NCBI GenBank assembly: GCA_947625465.1
Contig: CANQOK010000031.1
Location: forward strand, 1 to 32,770
DNA length: 32,770 bases
Source: an uncultured Lachnospiraceae bacterium
GTDB taxonomy: Bacteria > Bacillota > Clostridia > Lachnospirales > Lachnospiraceae
Reading direction: 5' to 3'
A program made the position numbers and the translations under genes. Within the stretch, counting starts at the first letter, position 1. Each line of letters opens with the position of its first letter. Shown here piece by piece: positions 25,700-31,415 of this stretch. Below the pieces are notes generated by a model. The model searched no databases. It saw only the letters and a list, made by a program, of their open reading frames with translations, and was not told where the DNA came from.

Positions 25700-26305
25700 A
25701 TGCACGCGAAAACACTCTCCCATAAGAAAAACCACATACCAAAGATTTCTTACGATATTTCTTCTCTGGTATTACTTTTCTTTGTACTGGCAGTCATTGG
25801 CTGGTTCTGGGAGGTGTTTTTATTTTGGCTGCAATCCGGTTCCTTTGCCAAACGGGGCATCCTGTCCGGTCCGTGGCTGCCGATCTACGGAACCGGCGGA
25901 CTTGCCATGCTGCTGCTTTTAAAACCGCTGTTTGACCGGCCAGTCCTTACCTTTTTCTCTGCCATGACGCTTTCCAGTATTCTGGAATACGCCACCAGCT
26001 GCTGGATGGAATACCAGTGGGGAAACCGCTGGTGGGACTACAGCAGTTACAGCTTTAACTTAAACGGCAGGATCTGTCTGATCGGCGCGCTGCTTTTCGG
26101 TATGGCCGGTATGGTTTTAATCTACGGCTTTGCTCCCCGGATCCTGCGCTTCTTTCTGCGGATCCCCCGGCAGCTCCGCATCTTTCTCTGCGCCTTTCTG
26201 CTGCTTTTATTTTCACTGGACTGCGTTTCCTCCTATTTTCATCCCAATATGGGAAGAGGCATTACCACATATCTTTCTGTAAATTCTGATTGCAATGATC
26301 CATAA
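25700..26305 (+). CDS. PF06541-type membrane protein ('putative ABC transporter permease')
   Basis: 201 residues from the ATG at 25700. Hydrophobic helices lie at about 20-40, 60-75, 78-95, 120-140 and 155-172. The signatures are VIGWFWEVFLFW, GILSGPWLPIYGTGG, SILEYATSCWMEYQWGNRWWDYSSYSFNLNGRICL and LLFG, as in the 132-residue protein on the other strand but complete. The start is uncertain: GGAGG at 25681-25685 is 14 bases before this ATG, and another in-frame ATG at 25679 adds seven residues. It lies 37 bases after DUF1294. The family function is unknown. Confidence 0.85.
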   Translation: MHAKTLSHKKNHIPKISYDISSLVLLFFVLAVIGWFWEVFLFWLQSGSFAKRGILSGPWLPIYGTGGLAMLLLLKPLFDRPVLTFFSAMTLSSILEYATSCWMEYQWGNRWWDYSSYSFNLNGRICLIGALLFGMAGMVLIYGFAPRILRFFLRIPRQLRIFLCAFLLLLFSLDCVSSYFHPNMGRGITTYLSVNSDCNDP

Positions 26306-26318
26306 TTTATGATATTAT
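26290..26318 (+). promoter_or_regulatory. Promoter of the two-gene nuclease operon
   Basis: TTGCAA (26290-26295), exactly 17 bases, TATTAT (26313-26318). It begins inside the end of the preceding gene. A small hairpin, GCAGA-GTGA-TCTGC (26333-26346), lies in the leader before AAAGGAGG. Confidence 0.65.
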
Positions 26319-26377
26319 TTTTTTAGATTACAGCAGAGTGATCTGCAATCCGCAACGAAAAGGAGGACTGATTGCCA

Positions 26378-26797
26378 ATGAAACTGATCGTGTGTCTGGA
26401 CGACAAAAACGGAATGTTGTTTAACCACAGACGGCAAAGCCGGGATCAAAACGTAACTGCAGACATCCTTGCCATGACAGCAGGCAGCCGGCTTTATATC
26501 AACGCTTACTCTGCTCCGCTGTTTGAAGGTCAGACCGTAACAGTCGCGGAGGACATGCTCTCCCTTGCAAATGAGGAAGATTACTGTTTTGTAGAAAACC
26601 TGCATGTGGCGGAATATGCCGATCGGATCCAGGAAGTTATCCTGTATAAATGGAACCGGAGATATCCGGGAGATTTCTTTTTTGATCTTGATATTACGGA
26701 TCCGGCGCAATGGCAGTTAAGCTCCTCTGCCGAATTTGCCGGCAATTCCCATGAAACCATTACAAAGGAGAGATACATATATGCAGACAAGAATTAA
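26378..26797 (+). CDS. Small protein of a family often labelled 'ribonuclease Z' in Lachnospiraceae
   Basis: 139 residues. It begins MKLIVCLDDKNGMLFNHRRQS, contains the segment LYINAYSAPLF and ends in a run of acidic and aromatic residues. I recall this family being labelled 'ribonuclease Z' in databases, but none of the metallo-beta-lactamase motifs of real RNase Z (such as HxHxDH) is present, so the name should not be carried over. AAAGGAGG stands 11 bases before the ATG; a TTG two codons earlier is an alternative start. Its 3' end overlaps the nuclease gene by 17 bp, so the two are co-translated. Function unknown. Confidence 0.8.
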   Translation: MKLIVCLDDKNGMLFNHRRQSRDQNVTADILAMTAGSRLYINAYSAPLFEGQTVTVAEDMLSLANEEDYCFVENLHVAEYADRIQEVILYKWNRRYPGDFFFDLDITDPAQWQLSSSAEFAGNSHETITKERYIYADKN

Positions 26798-27764
26798 AAA
26801 GCTGCTGGTTCTGCTGCTGTCCCTGTGCCTGCTCTTTTCCGGCTGCGCAGGAATTGAAGCCACAAAAAACACGGCAGAAGAACCTACCGTTACAAAGAGT
26901 GAATCAACCGCATCAAAAGCAGATCCGACGGAATCCGCAAGCGAAGATTCTGTAATATTCTCTCCTGATCAGATCCCCGCCTATGCGGACGATCCTTTTA
27001 TTTCGCTTCATAACAATGAGCCTTATTTCGACATTGCCGATTATGCCGCTAAATCGTTTGAAACTTACAGTGAGCTGGATGAACTGGGCCGCTGCGGCAC
27101 AGTAATGGCTTGTGTTGGCAAGGATCTGATGCCAACCGAAAAGCGAGGCAATATCAGTTCCGTGAAACCCTCAGGCTGGCATTCTGTTCAATACGATTTC
27201 GTAGACGGTGGAAGTCTGTATAACCGCTGCCATTTAATCGGCTATCAGTTAAGCGGGGAAAACGCCAACGAGCGAAATCTGATCACCGGAACCAGAAGCA
27301 TGAACACAGAAGGCATGCTGCCGTTTGAAAACATGGTTGCCGACTACGTTAAAGAAACCGGAAACCACGTACTGTACCGTGTCACTCCCGTTTTTCAGGG
27401 AAATGATCTGGTTGCCCGCGGCGTAGTCATGGAAGCCAAAAGCATGGAAGACAACGGCGACGGCGTTTGTTTCTGCGTCTTTGCCTATAATAACGAGCCC
27501 GGCGTCACCATTGATTACGCGACCGGCGCCAGCAGTCTGAGCTCTGCGCCCGCTGCCACTACGACACAAAAGCAGACCACGACCAGGAAACCTGTCCTCA
27601 CAGGCACCGGCAGTTACATTTTAAATACCAATACAAAGAAGTTCCACTATCCTTCCTGTTCTTCCGTTAAACAGATGAAAGAATCCAATAAATGGGAATA
27701 CAGCGGAAGCCGGGAAGAAATTATCGGAATGGGTTACGATCCGTGCAAGCGCTGTAATCCGTAG
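26781..27764 (+). CDS. Secreted DNA/RNA non-specific endonuclease lipoprotein
   Basis: 327 residues from the ATG at 26781, which has AAAGGAG upstream; the longer frame from 26736 lies inside the preceding gene. A lipobox LFSGC places the lipidated cysteine at residue 22, followed by a Thr/Ser/Glu-rich linker. The nuclease domain (about 65-240) is of the EndA/NucA beta-beta-alpha metal type: the catalytic His is H151 in NRCHLIGYQL, and the metal-binding Asn region is ENANERNLITGTRSMN. After a threonine-rich linker comes a small C-terminal module (about 278-327) with FHYPSC...PCKRC, as in Ada-like metal-binding domains. Likely roles are extracellular DNA degradation or nutrient scavenging, or DNA uptake; none is proven. 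Confidence 0.92.
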   Translation: MQTRIKKLLVLLLSLCLLFSGCAGIEATKNTAEEPTVTKSESTASKADPTESASEDSVIFSPDQIPAYADDPFISLHNNEPYFDIADYAAKSFETYSELDELGRCGTVMACVGKDLMPTEKRGNISSVKPSGWHSVQYDFVDGGSLYNRCHLIGYQLSGENANERNLITGTRSMNTEGMLPFENMVADYVKETGNHVLYRVTPVFQGNDLVARGVVMEAKSMEDNGDGVCFCVFAYNNEPGVTIDYATGASSLSSAPAATTTQKQTTTRKPVLTGTGSYILNTNTKKFHYPSCSSVKQMKESNKWEYSGSREEIIGMGYDPCKRCNP

Positions 27765-27796
27765 GTATGGGAAAATAGAGAATTACTGAACGTAAA

Positions 27797-27830
27797 AAAA
27801 TGCCGCAACCTCTGGAGATTGCGGCATTTT
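27797..27830 (+). terminator. Strong terminator after the nuclease gene
   Basis: A perfect 12-bp stem, AAAATGCCGCAA (27797-27808) and TTGCGGCATTTT (27819-27830), with a 10-base loop. The A-run before and T-run after make it usable in both directions, so it could also stop the minus-strand phage genes. It is the last feature with host character. Confidence 0.85.
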
Positions 27831-27950
27831 GAACCTCTCGACCTATTCTCTTTCTTTTTTAGAATTTCCCAGTCTTGGCAGCTTCCTCGATCGAAACGGC
27901 TAAAGCTGATTTTAGGGCTTTTTTGGGCTTTTTCGTTACCTATGTGTTAC
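27831..27950. other. Boundary region without a convincing gene; tandem GTTACCTA
   Basis: No gene with a start and ribosome site was found here. GTTACCTA occurs twice (27935-27942 and 27946-27953) three bases apart. On the minus strand two overlapping frames without starts remain open for about 25-45 codons and are rich in Lys, Ala and Ser. They could be the worn end of a protein such as an integrase, or chance. This is where host genes give way to element genes. Confidence 0.4.
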
Positions 27951-28094
27951 CTACTCAGCAAATTTTCTCACTTGCGAGCGCTTCTCACGGCTTCTTTCGT
28001 GCAAAAACAGGGACCTTCTGTGTCTTACTGGCTTTGTTACATTCCGGTTTTTTACCTGCCAGAACCCTGTTCCGTTATTCTTCTGTTCCGTCAT
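27951..28094 (-). CDS. Tiny basic protein, 47 residues, element gene
   Basis: A 47-codon frame starts at the ATG inside the end of the preceding small gene (20-bp overlap) and stops at TAG. It is rich in Arg, Lys and Asn, with segments such as GFWQVKNRNVTKPVRHRR and many charged residues; no motif is recognised. No clear GGAGG is seen, but GAAACAGGA lies a few bases before the ATG and may serve. The gene chain antirepressor, cysteine protein, this frame is continuous with overlaps, which supports it weakly. It could be an inactive remnant. Confidence 0.4.
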   Translation of the reverse strand: MTEQKNNGTGFWQVKNRNVTKPVRHRRSLFLHERSREKRSQVRKFAE

Positions 28095-28258
28095 GTATAT
28101 ATCCTGTTTCCTGCTTTATCTTTTCAAAGTCCATCTCGGCCTGCCGAAATATTTCCTTCATGTCGATTTTCTCTATTTCGTCTATGGTTTCTCTCATAGA
28201 CTGGCAGGCACCACATAGGCAATACCCCCCCCCGCACGTATTTACAGTTATTATCCAT
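28075..28258 (-). pseudogene. Small cysteine-rich protein gene with a frameshift at a run of nine G
   Basis: Starting at the ATG that overlaps the antirepressor stop (TGATG), the frame runs eight codons to a run of nine G on the minus strand (28225-28233) and then soon stops. With eight G the frame continues to TAA at 28075, giving 60 residues: N-terminal MDNNCKYV, then YCLCGACQSM, then a charged helical tail ending HDGTEE. The four cysteines (C-x..-C-x-C-x2-C) suggest a small zinc-binding protein. Codon pattern and the overlap with the next frame support the joined reading. The extra G may be a sequencing error, a real mutation or phase variation. Confidence 0.6.
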
Positions 28259-28836
28259 CAGCAGCCCTCCCCGAAGATCAACTCCATTGCGGCTTTCTTA
28301 CCCCGAGCGCTGAGCCGGGCATAGATATCTGAAACCGTCTCGCCGCTATAGGCCATCTCTGTGCGGTAGATCCCGAGAACAATACCCCGATTGATCGCCT
28401 GGCGTTCTTCATCGCCATCCGTAAGCCATGAGGGAACCTGCTTTTCCGCTACCGGCGCTGGAAGCTGCTCTTGTGCCTGAGGCATGCTGTACGTCCCGGT
28501 CTTCCTCAGTGTCGGAAGGACCTCGGATGTTACCCACCGTTTGAATCTCTTAGCGGACGGGAGCTTGCTGCCGAAGATCAGCGCATACAGGCCGGACTCG
28601 TTGATCCATGTAGGTTTCTGTGTACGTCCCATACTGTCTGTAATGGATGGGGTAGCGTTTCGCGCCCCCATAATTTTATCTTCTACATCGACATGGGATT
28701 TTAACGCATCTTTCGTATTCCTATATCCCAAGGCCGCTGTCACATCCTTCCCTACGAACCACGGAACGCCATCAATCATCGTTGTCCTGATCTCTCCAAA
28801 TTCATCATTACTGAATATCTCTGTTCTCTCTGACAT
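28258..28836 (-). CDS. Phage antirepressor with N-terminal BRO domain
   Basis: 192 residues from the ATG at 28836, which has GGAGG seven bases upstream; the frame from 28875 has none. The BRO-N domain covers about 1-115: WFVGKDVTAALGYRNTKDALKSHV, the middle WINESGLYALIFGSKLPSAKRFKRWV and EVLPTLRKTGTY are all classic. A Pro/Gln/Ala linker leads to a different C-terminal domain ending in ARGKKAAMELIFGEG. Such proteins relieve phage repressors and are typical of temperate phage and related mobile elements. It is translationally coupled by TGATG with the small cysteine-rich gene. Confidence 0.93.
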   Translation of the reverse strand: MSERTEIFSNDEFGEIRTTMIDGVPWFVGKDVTAALGYRNTKDALKSHVDVEDKIMGARNATPSITDSMGRTQKPTWINESGLYALIFGSKLPSAKRFKRWVTSEVLPTLRKTGTYSMPQAQEQLPAPVAEKQVPSWLTDGDEERQAINRGIVLGIYRTEMAYSGETVSDIYARLSARGKKAAMELIFGEGC

Positions 28837-28898
28837 AAAATTTCCTCCAATCTTTTGATTGCAAGAAATCTCCAAACATGATATAATATTTCATGCAG

Positions 28899-28908
28899 GG
28901 AAATTTCC
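28899..28908. promoter_or_regulatory. Perfect palindrome upstream of the antirepressor gene
   Basis: GGAAATTTCC, a 10-bp perfect palindrome, lies about 65 bases before the antirepressor ATG. A TATTAT-like minus-strand -10 lies just downstream of it, without a convincing -35. It is a candidate operator for a phage regulator. Confidence 0.35.
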
Positions 28909-28917
28909 TTGTGTTCT

Positions 28918-28952
28918 GAGCAGTTGGTTTCGTTGGTAGCGGGCAACTGCTC
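28918..28952 (-). terminator. Stem-loop between the ribbon-helix-helix gene and the antirepressor gene
   Basis: A perfect 9-bp stem, GAGCAGTTG (28918-28926) and CAACTGCTC (28944-28952), with a 17-base loop, starts right at the stop of the small gene. No T-run follows on either strand. It may be a weak terminator, a processing site or a regulator-binding dyad. Confidence 0.4.
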
Positions 28953-29128
28953 TATTTATTGGTTTCACTTTTCACCGTCTCGATCCCAATTTTTATTAAA
29001 TCTAGTAATCCTTTTCCGGATTCTTTGGAAAATTTTAAGATTTCCTTCTTTTCATTTGGACTCACCCTGATATTGAATCTATCGGATTTCGGATTATCTA
29101 TTGGCGGTCTCCCGATCTGCGGACTCAT
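28952..29128 (-). CDS. Small ribbon-helix-helix-like DNA-binding protein
   Basis: 58 residues, recovered from the minus strand opposite a longer but meaningless plus-strand frame. The N terminus MSPQIGRPPIDNPKSDR followed by FNIRVSPNEKKEILKFSKESGKGL is the pattern of small Arc/CopG-type repressors in phages and conjugative elements: a basic tail, the DNA-contacting strand FNIRV and two helices. GAGGTGAT with seven bases spacing precedes the ATG. Its promoter carries two copies of an 11-bp sequence that are good candidates for its own operator. It probably controls the small operon containing the antirepressor or its own gene. Confidence 0.8.
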   Translation of the reverse strand: MSPQIGRPPIDNPKSDRFNIRVSPNEKKEILKFSKESGKGLLDLIKIGIETVKSETNK

Positions 29129-29145
29129 TTCATCACCTCGCTTTT

Positions 29146-29188
29146 TGTCCTCACAATAATTATATTATATGTGCTCACAAAAAGTCAA
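29146..29188 (-). promoter_or_regulatory. Promoter and repeated operator of the ribbon-helix-helix gene
   Basis: On the minus strand TTGACT (29183-29188), 18 bases, TATAAT (29159-29164). TGTCCTCACAA (29146-29156) and TGTGCTCACAA (29170-29180) are direct repeats, 24 bases start to start, on each side of the -10. The second contains the perfect dyad TGTG-CT-CACA. This placement fits self-repression by the protein encoded just downstream. Confidence 0.65.
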
Positions 29189-29218
29189 CCCCTTTTTCAA
29201 AATTTGTAAATAAAAATA

Positions 29219-29247
29219 TTGCTTTTTTGTCCCTTGTCGCATATAAT
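29219..29247 (+). promoter_or_regulatory. Promoter of the putative antitoxin RNA and toxin
   Basis: TTGCTT (29219-29224), exactly 17 bases, then perfect TATAAT (29242-29247). Transcription is predicted to start near 29254, right at the first hairpin of the RNA. Confidence 0.75.
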
Positions 29248-29253
29248 AATAGT

Positions 29254-29390
29254 AAGCAGAAATGCTTGCCGCTCATTACGGCCAGAATATAATGAACGTG
29301 TATGTTTAACTTCCGCGGGCGACGGGGTGTGTGTATCACGTAGAATATCTCCCACGTTTAGAAGCCTACCAAACGGTAGGCTTCACTATT
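29254..29390 (+). ncRNA. Putative structured antitoxin RNA ending in an intrinsic terminator
   Basis: Between the promoter and the toxin-like gene are about 135 bases with no ribosome site or reading frame of note. The RNA would open with the hairpin GUAAGCA-GAAA-UGCUUGC (29252-29269), seven pairs with a GNRA loop. AGAATAT-N5-ACGT-N-TA occurs twice (from 29284 and from 29342, 58 bases apart) and CTT(G)CCGC-x-ACGG also twice, suggesting two degenerate repeat units. It ends in GAAGCCTACC-AAAC-GGTAGGCTTC plus a T-rich run. In type III systems the antitoxin is such a short repetitive RNA processed by the toxin. The assignment rests on layout; no known family is recognised. Confidence 0.55.
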
Positions 29391-29395
29391 TTTAC
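29361..29395 (+). terminator. Intrinsic terminator between the RNA and the toxin-like gene
   Basis: A perfect 10-bp stem (29361-29370 with 29375-29384), an AAAC loop and a T-rich tail. It lies upstream of the toxin-like gene, not downstream. In type III toxin-antitoxin loci such a leaky terminator keeps the RNA in excess over the toxin message. Confidence 0.85.
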
Positions 29396-29410
29396 AAAGG
29401 CGGCTATACA

Positions 29411-29857
29411 ATGAAGATTGTTTCCATTCATAAAGACTTACTTGCTAAATATACTGTTGATCCTGAAATGCTGACAAAATCAAATCGTCCCTGCGTCCTT
29501 ATTGTACGGTTAAAATATAAAGGGCACCTATATGATTTCGGAGTTCCTTTCCGATCCAATATACCTTCCGCTGCGCCTAAAAATCAATATTTCCCGTTGC
29601 CTCCAAGAGCAACAACAAGACCTCTTAATAGGCATGGCCTGCATTACATAAAAATGTTTCCAGTCACAAAAAGCTATCTTATAAGATACAGAACGGAAGG
29701 CAACCTTTCAGCAACTATGTATAAAACCATCATTGATAAAAACACAAAGAAGATCGTTACTGAGTGCCAAGAGTACCTGGATAACTATGCCAGCGGAAGC
29801 CGCCCGCCATTTTCAACTGATATCGATTTGCTCCTATCTGTGCTGTCCTCACGTTGA
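29411..29857 (+). CDS. Putative type III toxin (ToxN/AbiQ/TenpN-like endoribonuclease)
   Basis: 148 residues from the ATG at 29411, ten bases after AAAGG; the upstream in-frame extension covers the RNA and terminator and is not coding. The central pattern NRPCVLIVRLKYKG...FGVPFRSNI followed by HGLHYIKMF is like the AbiQ/TenpN members of the ToxN fold, which are sequence-specific endoribonucleases inhibited by their RNA. Lys, Ser, Arg and His residues in that stretch are possible active-site groups. The rest ends in helices (ECQEYLDNY, then DIDLLLSVL). The lone plus-strand gene with promoter, RNA and terminator upstream strongly suggests the family. Family recall is from memory and the overall likeness is moderate. 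Confidence 0.6.
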   Translation: MKIVSIHKDLLAKYTVDPEMLTKSNRPCVLIVRLKYKGHLYDFGVPFRSNIPSAAPKNQYFPLPPRATTRPLNRHGLHYIKMFPVTKSYLIRYRTEGNLSATMYKTIIDKNTKKIVTECQEYLDNYASGSRPPFSTDIDLLLSVLSSR

Positions 29858-29865
29858 CTTTAGTA

Positions 29866-30111
29866 CTACTCTGTTTCTCCCCGGTAGACATATCCGGTTT
29901 CTTCCCAAAACTTCATTGGTGATATGTAGTAATCGTATTGGGAGCTACCGTCTTTCTTAAAAGCCACTCCAAATTTCAGTATCCCCAATATGATCCCCTG
30001 TCTGATAAACTGCTGGTCCTTTTTCATTACCCTGGCTGCAACTGCCACCGGGATATTTGCCCCACTGAACTCCGGGATTGCGAGATAGACTCTCTGTTCT
30101 TCCCTTTCCAT
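29866..30111 (-). CDS. Putative helix-turn-helix (excisionase-like) phage protein
   Basis: 81 residues from the ATG at 30111, five bases after the stop of the preceding gene, with GGGGTGA upstream. Another in-frame ATG at 30138 lies inside that gene without a ribosome site. The segment IPVAVAARVMKKDQQFIRQGIILGILKFG looks like a MerR/excisionase-type helix-turn-helix, where 'QFIR-x-G-x2-x-G-x-L-x-FG' is a pattern I recall from many small Firmicutes phage proteins. The end YDYYISPMKFWEETGY fits the same group. It probably binds DNA; whether it is an excisionase or a regulator is open. It converges on the toxin-like gene with an 8-base gap. Confidence 0.7.
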   Translation of the reverse strand: MEREEQRVYLAIPEFSGANIPVAVAARVMKKDQQFIRQGIILGILKFGVAFKKDGSSQYDYYISPMKFWEETGYVYRGETE

Positions 30112-30115
30112 CCTG

Positions 30116-30361
30116 TCACCCCGTTTCTTTTGCCTCATGAGCAGCCCTCAGAGCCTCGACAATATCCATCGCTTTCTTATCCCCTATTCCTTTAATCTGC
30201 AGGATAGCATCTTTTGTTTCCTCTTCTGATAAACCAGATGCGGATTTCTTTCCTGCCTCATAGCCACGCATATAAATCTTCTCCATGAAGTCGCTCATTT
30301 GATTGTGGTCCATCTTCTTGATGTCCTTATACTCTTTTCTGTTCAATACCTGTTTTGCCAT
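30116..30361 (-). CDS. Small helix-hairpin-helix protein of the element
   Basis: 81 residues from the ATG at 30361, with GAGG seven bases upstream; the frame from 30391 has no site. The N-terminal half is basic and helical. The C-terminal half carries LSEEETKDAILQIKGIGDKKAMDIVEAL (about 44-70), in which IKGIGDKKAMDI is a helix-hairpin-helix, a non-specific DNA-binding motif. The gene order downstream of the ASCH and unknown proteins suggests an accessory DNA-binding function in replication or recombination. No family name is recognised. Confidence 0.75.
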   Translation of the reverse strand: MAKQVLNRKEYKDIKKMDHNQMSDFMEKIYMRGYEAGKKSASGLSEEETKDAILQIKGIGDKKAMDIVEALRAAHEAKETG

Positions 30362-30395
30362 ATCATTCCTCGCCTTCCGTCTTTGTTTCATACTT

Positions 30396-30842
30396 TTATC
30401 GTGTGTCGTTCCCTATTATCTCAAAATCATCCATTGTCACAAGCCTTGTTTTGTTGCACCCATACGCTACAACCACAACCTTTGCCTGCTCCGTTATGTT
30501 CTTTCCAACATAATCTCTCTCTGATCCATTGTACCCATAGTCAGTATCGCAGAACAGCTCAGCTTTTATTGTCGCCATCTTCATTCCTATTACAATTCCG
30601 GAAAATTCTCTTTCCGTTCTTTCGTAATATGTCTTGACGAAATCGCCGCCGCCCCAATCTTCCAGTGGAACTTCTCGCATTTCTCCTTTCTCGGTATAGA
30701 AGTACGCCGGCCTTCCCGATTCCGTTTGGTCGCCTGGCATCAATACTATACACCTTCCGTCATTGATCTTCCTCATGTACGCTTTGCAACGGACTTTTTG
30801 AAACATATACTCGTTACACCTTGCTATACCGTCTTTTGCCAT
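30396..30842 (-). CDS. Unknown element protein of 148 residues
   Basis: No family is recognised. The frame begins three bases after the ASCH gene stop with GGGGAGGTAGATT before the ATG, so it is very probably real and co-translated. It contains two basic Cys-bearing segments near the N terminus (ARCNEYMFQKVRCKAYMRK) and an alternating beta-rich middle (GIVIGMKMATIKAELF and KVVVVAYGCNKTRLV), typical of a small single-domain cytoplasmic protein. No signal peptide or membrane segment is seen. Its place between ParB-ASCH and helix-hairpin-helix genes suggests an accessory role in the element. Confidence 0.75.
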   Translation of the reverse strand: MAKDGIARCNEYMFQKVRCKAYMRKINDGRCIVLMPGDQTESGRPAYFYTEKGEMREVPLEDWGGGDFVKTYYERTEREFSGIVIGMKMATIKAELFCDTDYGYNGSERDYVGKNITEQAKVVVVAYGCNKTRLVTMDDFEIIGNDTR

Positions 30843-30845
30843 AAT

Positions 30846-31415
30846 CTACCTCCCCGTCTGTCCTGTCAGCCTCGCATAATCATTAAAAACTCTTGATACA
30901 ATGCACGTTCCGCAGTCCGCTCCTTCGTCACACTCAAAACACTTTCCGCATCCGACAAAATCATCTGGTTCATTGCCTCGGTCTATGGTACACAAATCTG
31001 CAGGAACATATCCCATGCCGCCATAGTCTACCATCCACACCGGCGCCTCGTCTTTCAAAAGTTCATCCGGAAGGTTCACCCATATTACGGCCCCTTGCGG
31101 ATGCTTATATGGGATCGGTTTCTCATATCTCTTGCTGTTTCGTAACACCCATACATGAGGATCATCGTACATCTTTTCTGCCTCAATGACCTCTATTCTG
31201 TGCCTTTTCTTATTCTCTTCCAGTGTGTAAAGCCCCACCTTAAAGCTATCCGTTAGCTCAGCCTCGCCTACCACAAGCCCACTTCCGCTTTCTATCAAGC
31301 CAATCCTCCCCCGGACTCTTGTATTGCTGCCTCTGATTTCCCAGTCCTTCTTTCCGCTTTTGTCGCCATCCAGGATCAGGTCGAGCCACTCCTTTTTAAC
31401 AACCAACGCTTTCAC
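30846..31415 (-). CDS. ASCH-domain protein with a C-terminal cysteine cluster
   Basis: 189 residues from the GTG at 31415, with AAGGTG upstream; a second GTG at 31424 is possible. The first about 115 residues form an ASCH (PUA-like) RNA-binding domain: MKALVVKKEWLDLILDGDKSGKKDWEIRG-type opening, the glycine in GRIGLIESGSG and the closing strand GAVIWVNL. The last part has five cysteines in FVGCGKCFECDEGADCGTC (156-171), which may bind zinc or an iron-sulfur cluster. ASCH proteins are predicted to bind RNA or act as cytidine-modifying factors. It overlaps the zinc-ribbon gene by 20 bp. Confidence 0.8.
   Translation of the reverse strand: MKALVVKKEWLDLILDGDKSGKKDWEIRGSNTRVRGRIGLIESGSGLVVGEAELTDSFKVGLYTLEENKKRHRIEVIEAEKMYDDPHVWVLRNSKRYEKPIPYKHPQGAVIWVNLPDELLKDEAPVWMVDYGGMGYVPADLCTIDRGNEPDDFVGCGKCFECDEGADCGTCIVSRVFNDYARLTGQTGR

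Noticed and set aside
26378-26797. RNase Z identity for the small protein before the nuclease gene
   Set aside because: None of the metallo-beta-lactamase metal motifs is present and it is far too short.
27797-27953. tRNA gene as an attachment site
   Set aside because: No tRNA-like cloverleaf or TTCGAATCC-type arm is seen near the element's left end.
27819-28324. Plus-strand open frames of 126 and 149 codons in the boundary region
   Set aside because: Phe/Ser/Leu-rich shadows without ribosome sites; the minus strand has overlapped small genes.
28959-29159. Plus-strand frame of 66 codons
   Set aside because: Antisense of the 58-residue ribbon-helix-helix gene, which has a good ribosome site and promoter.
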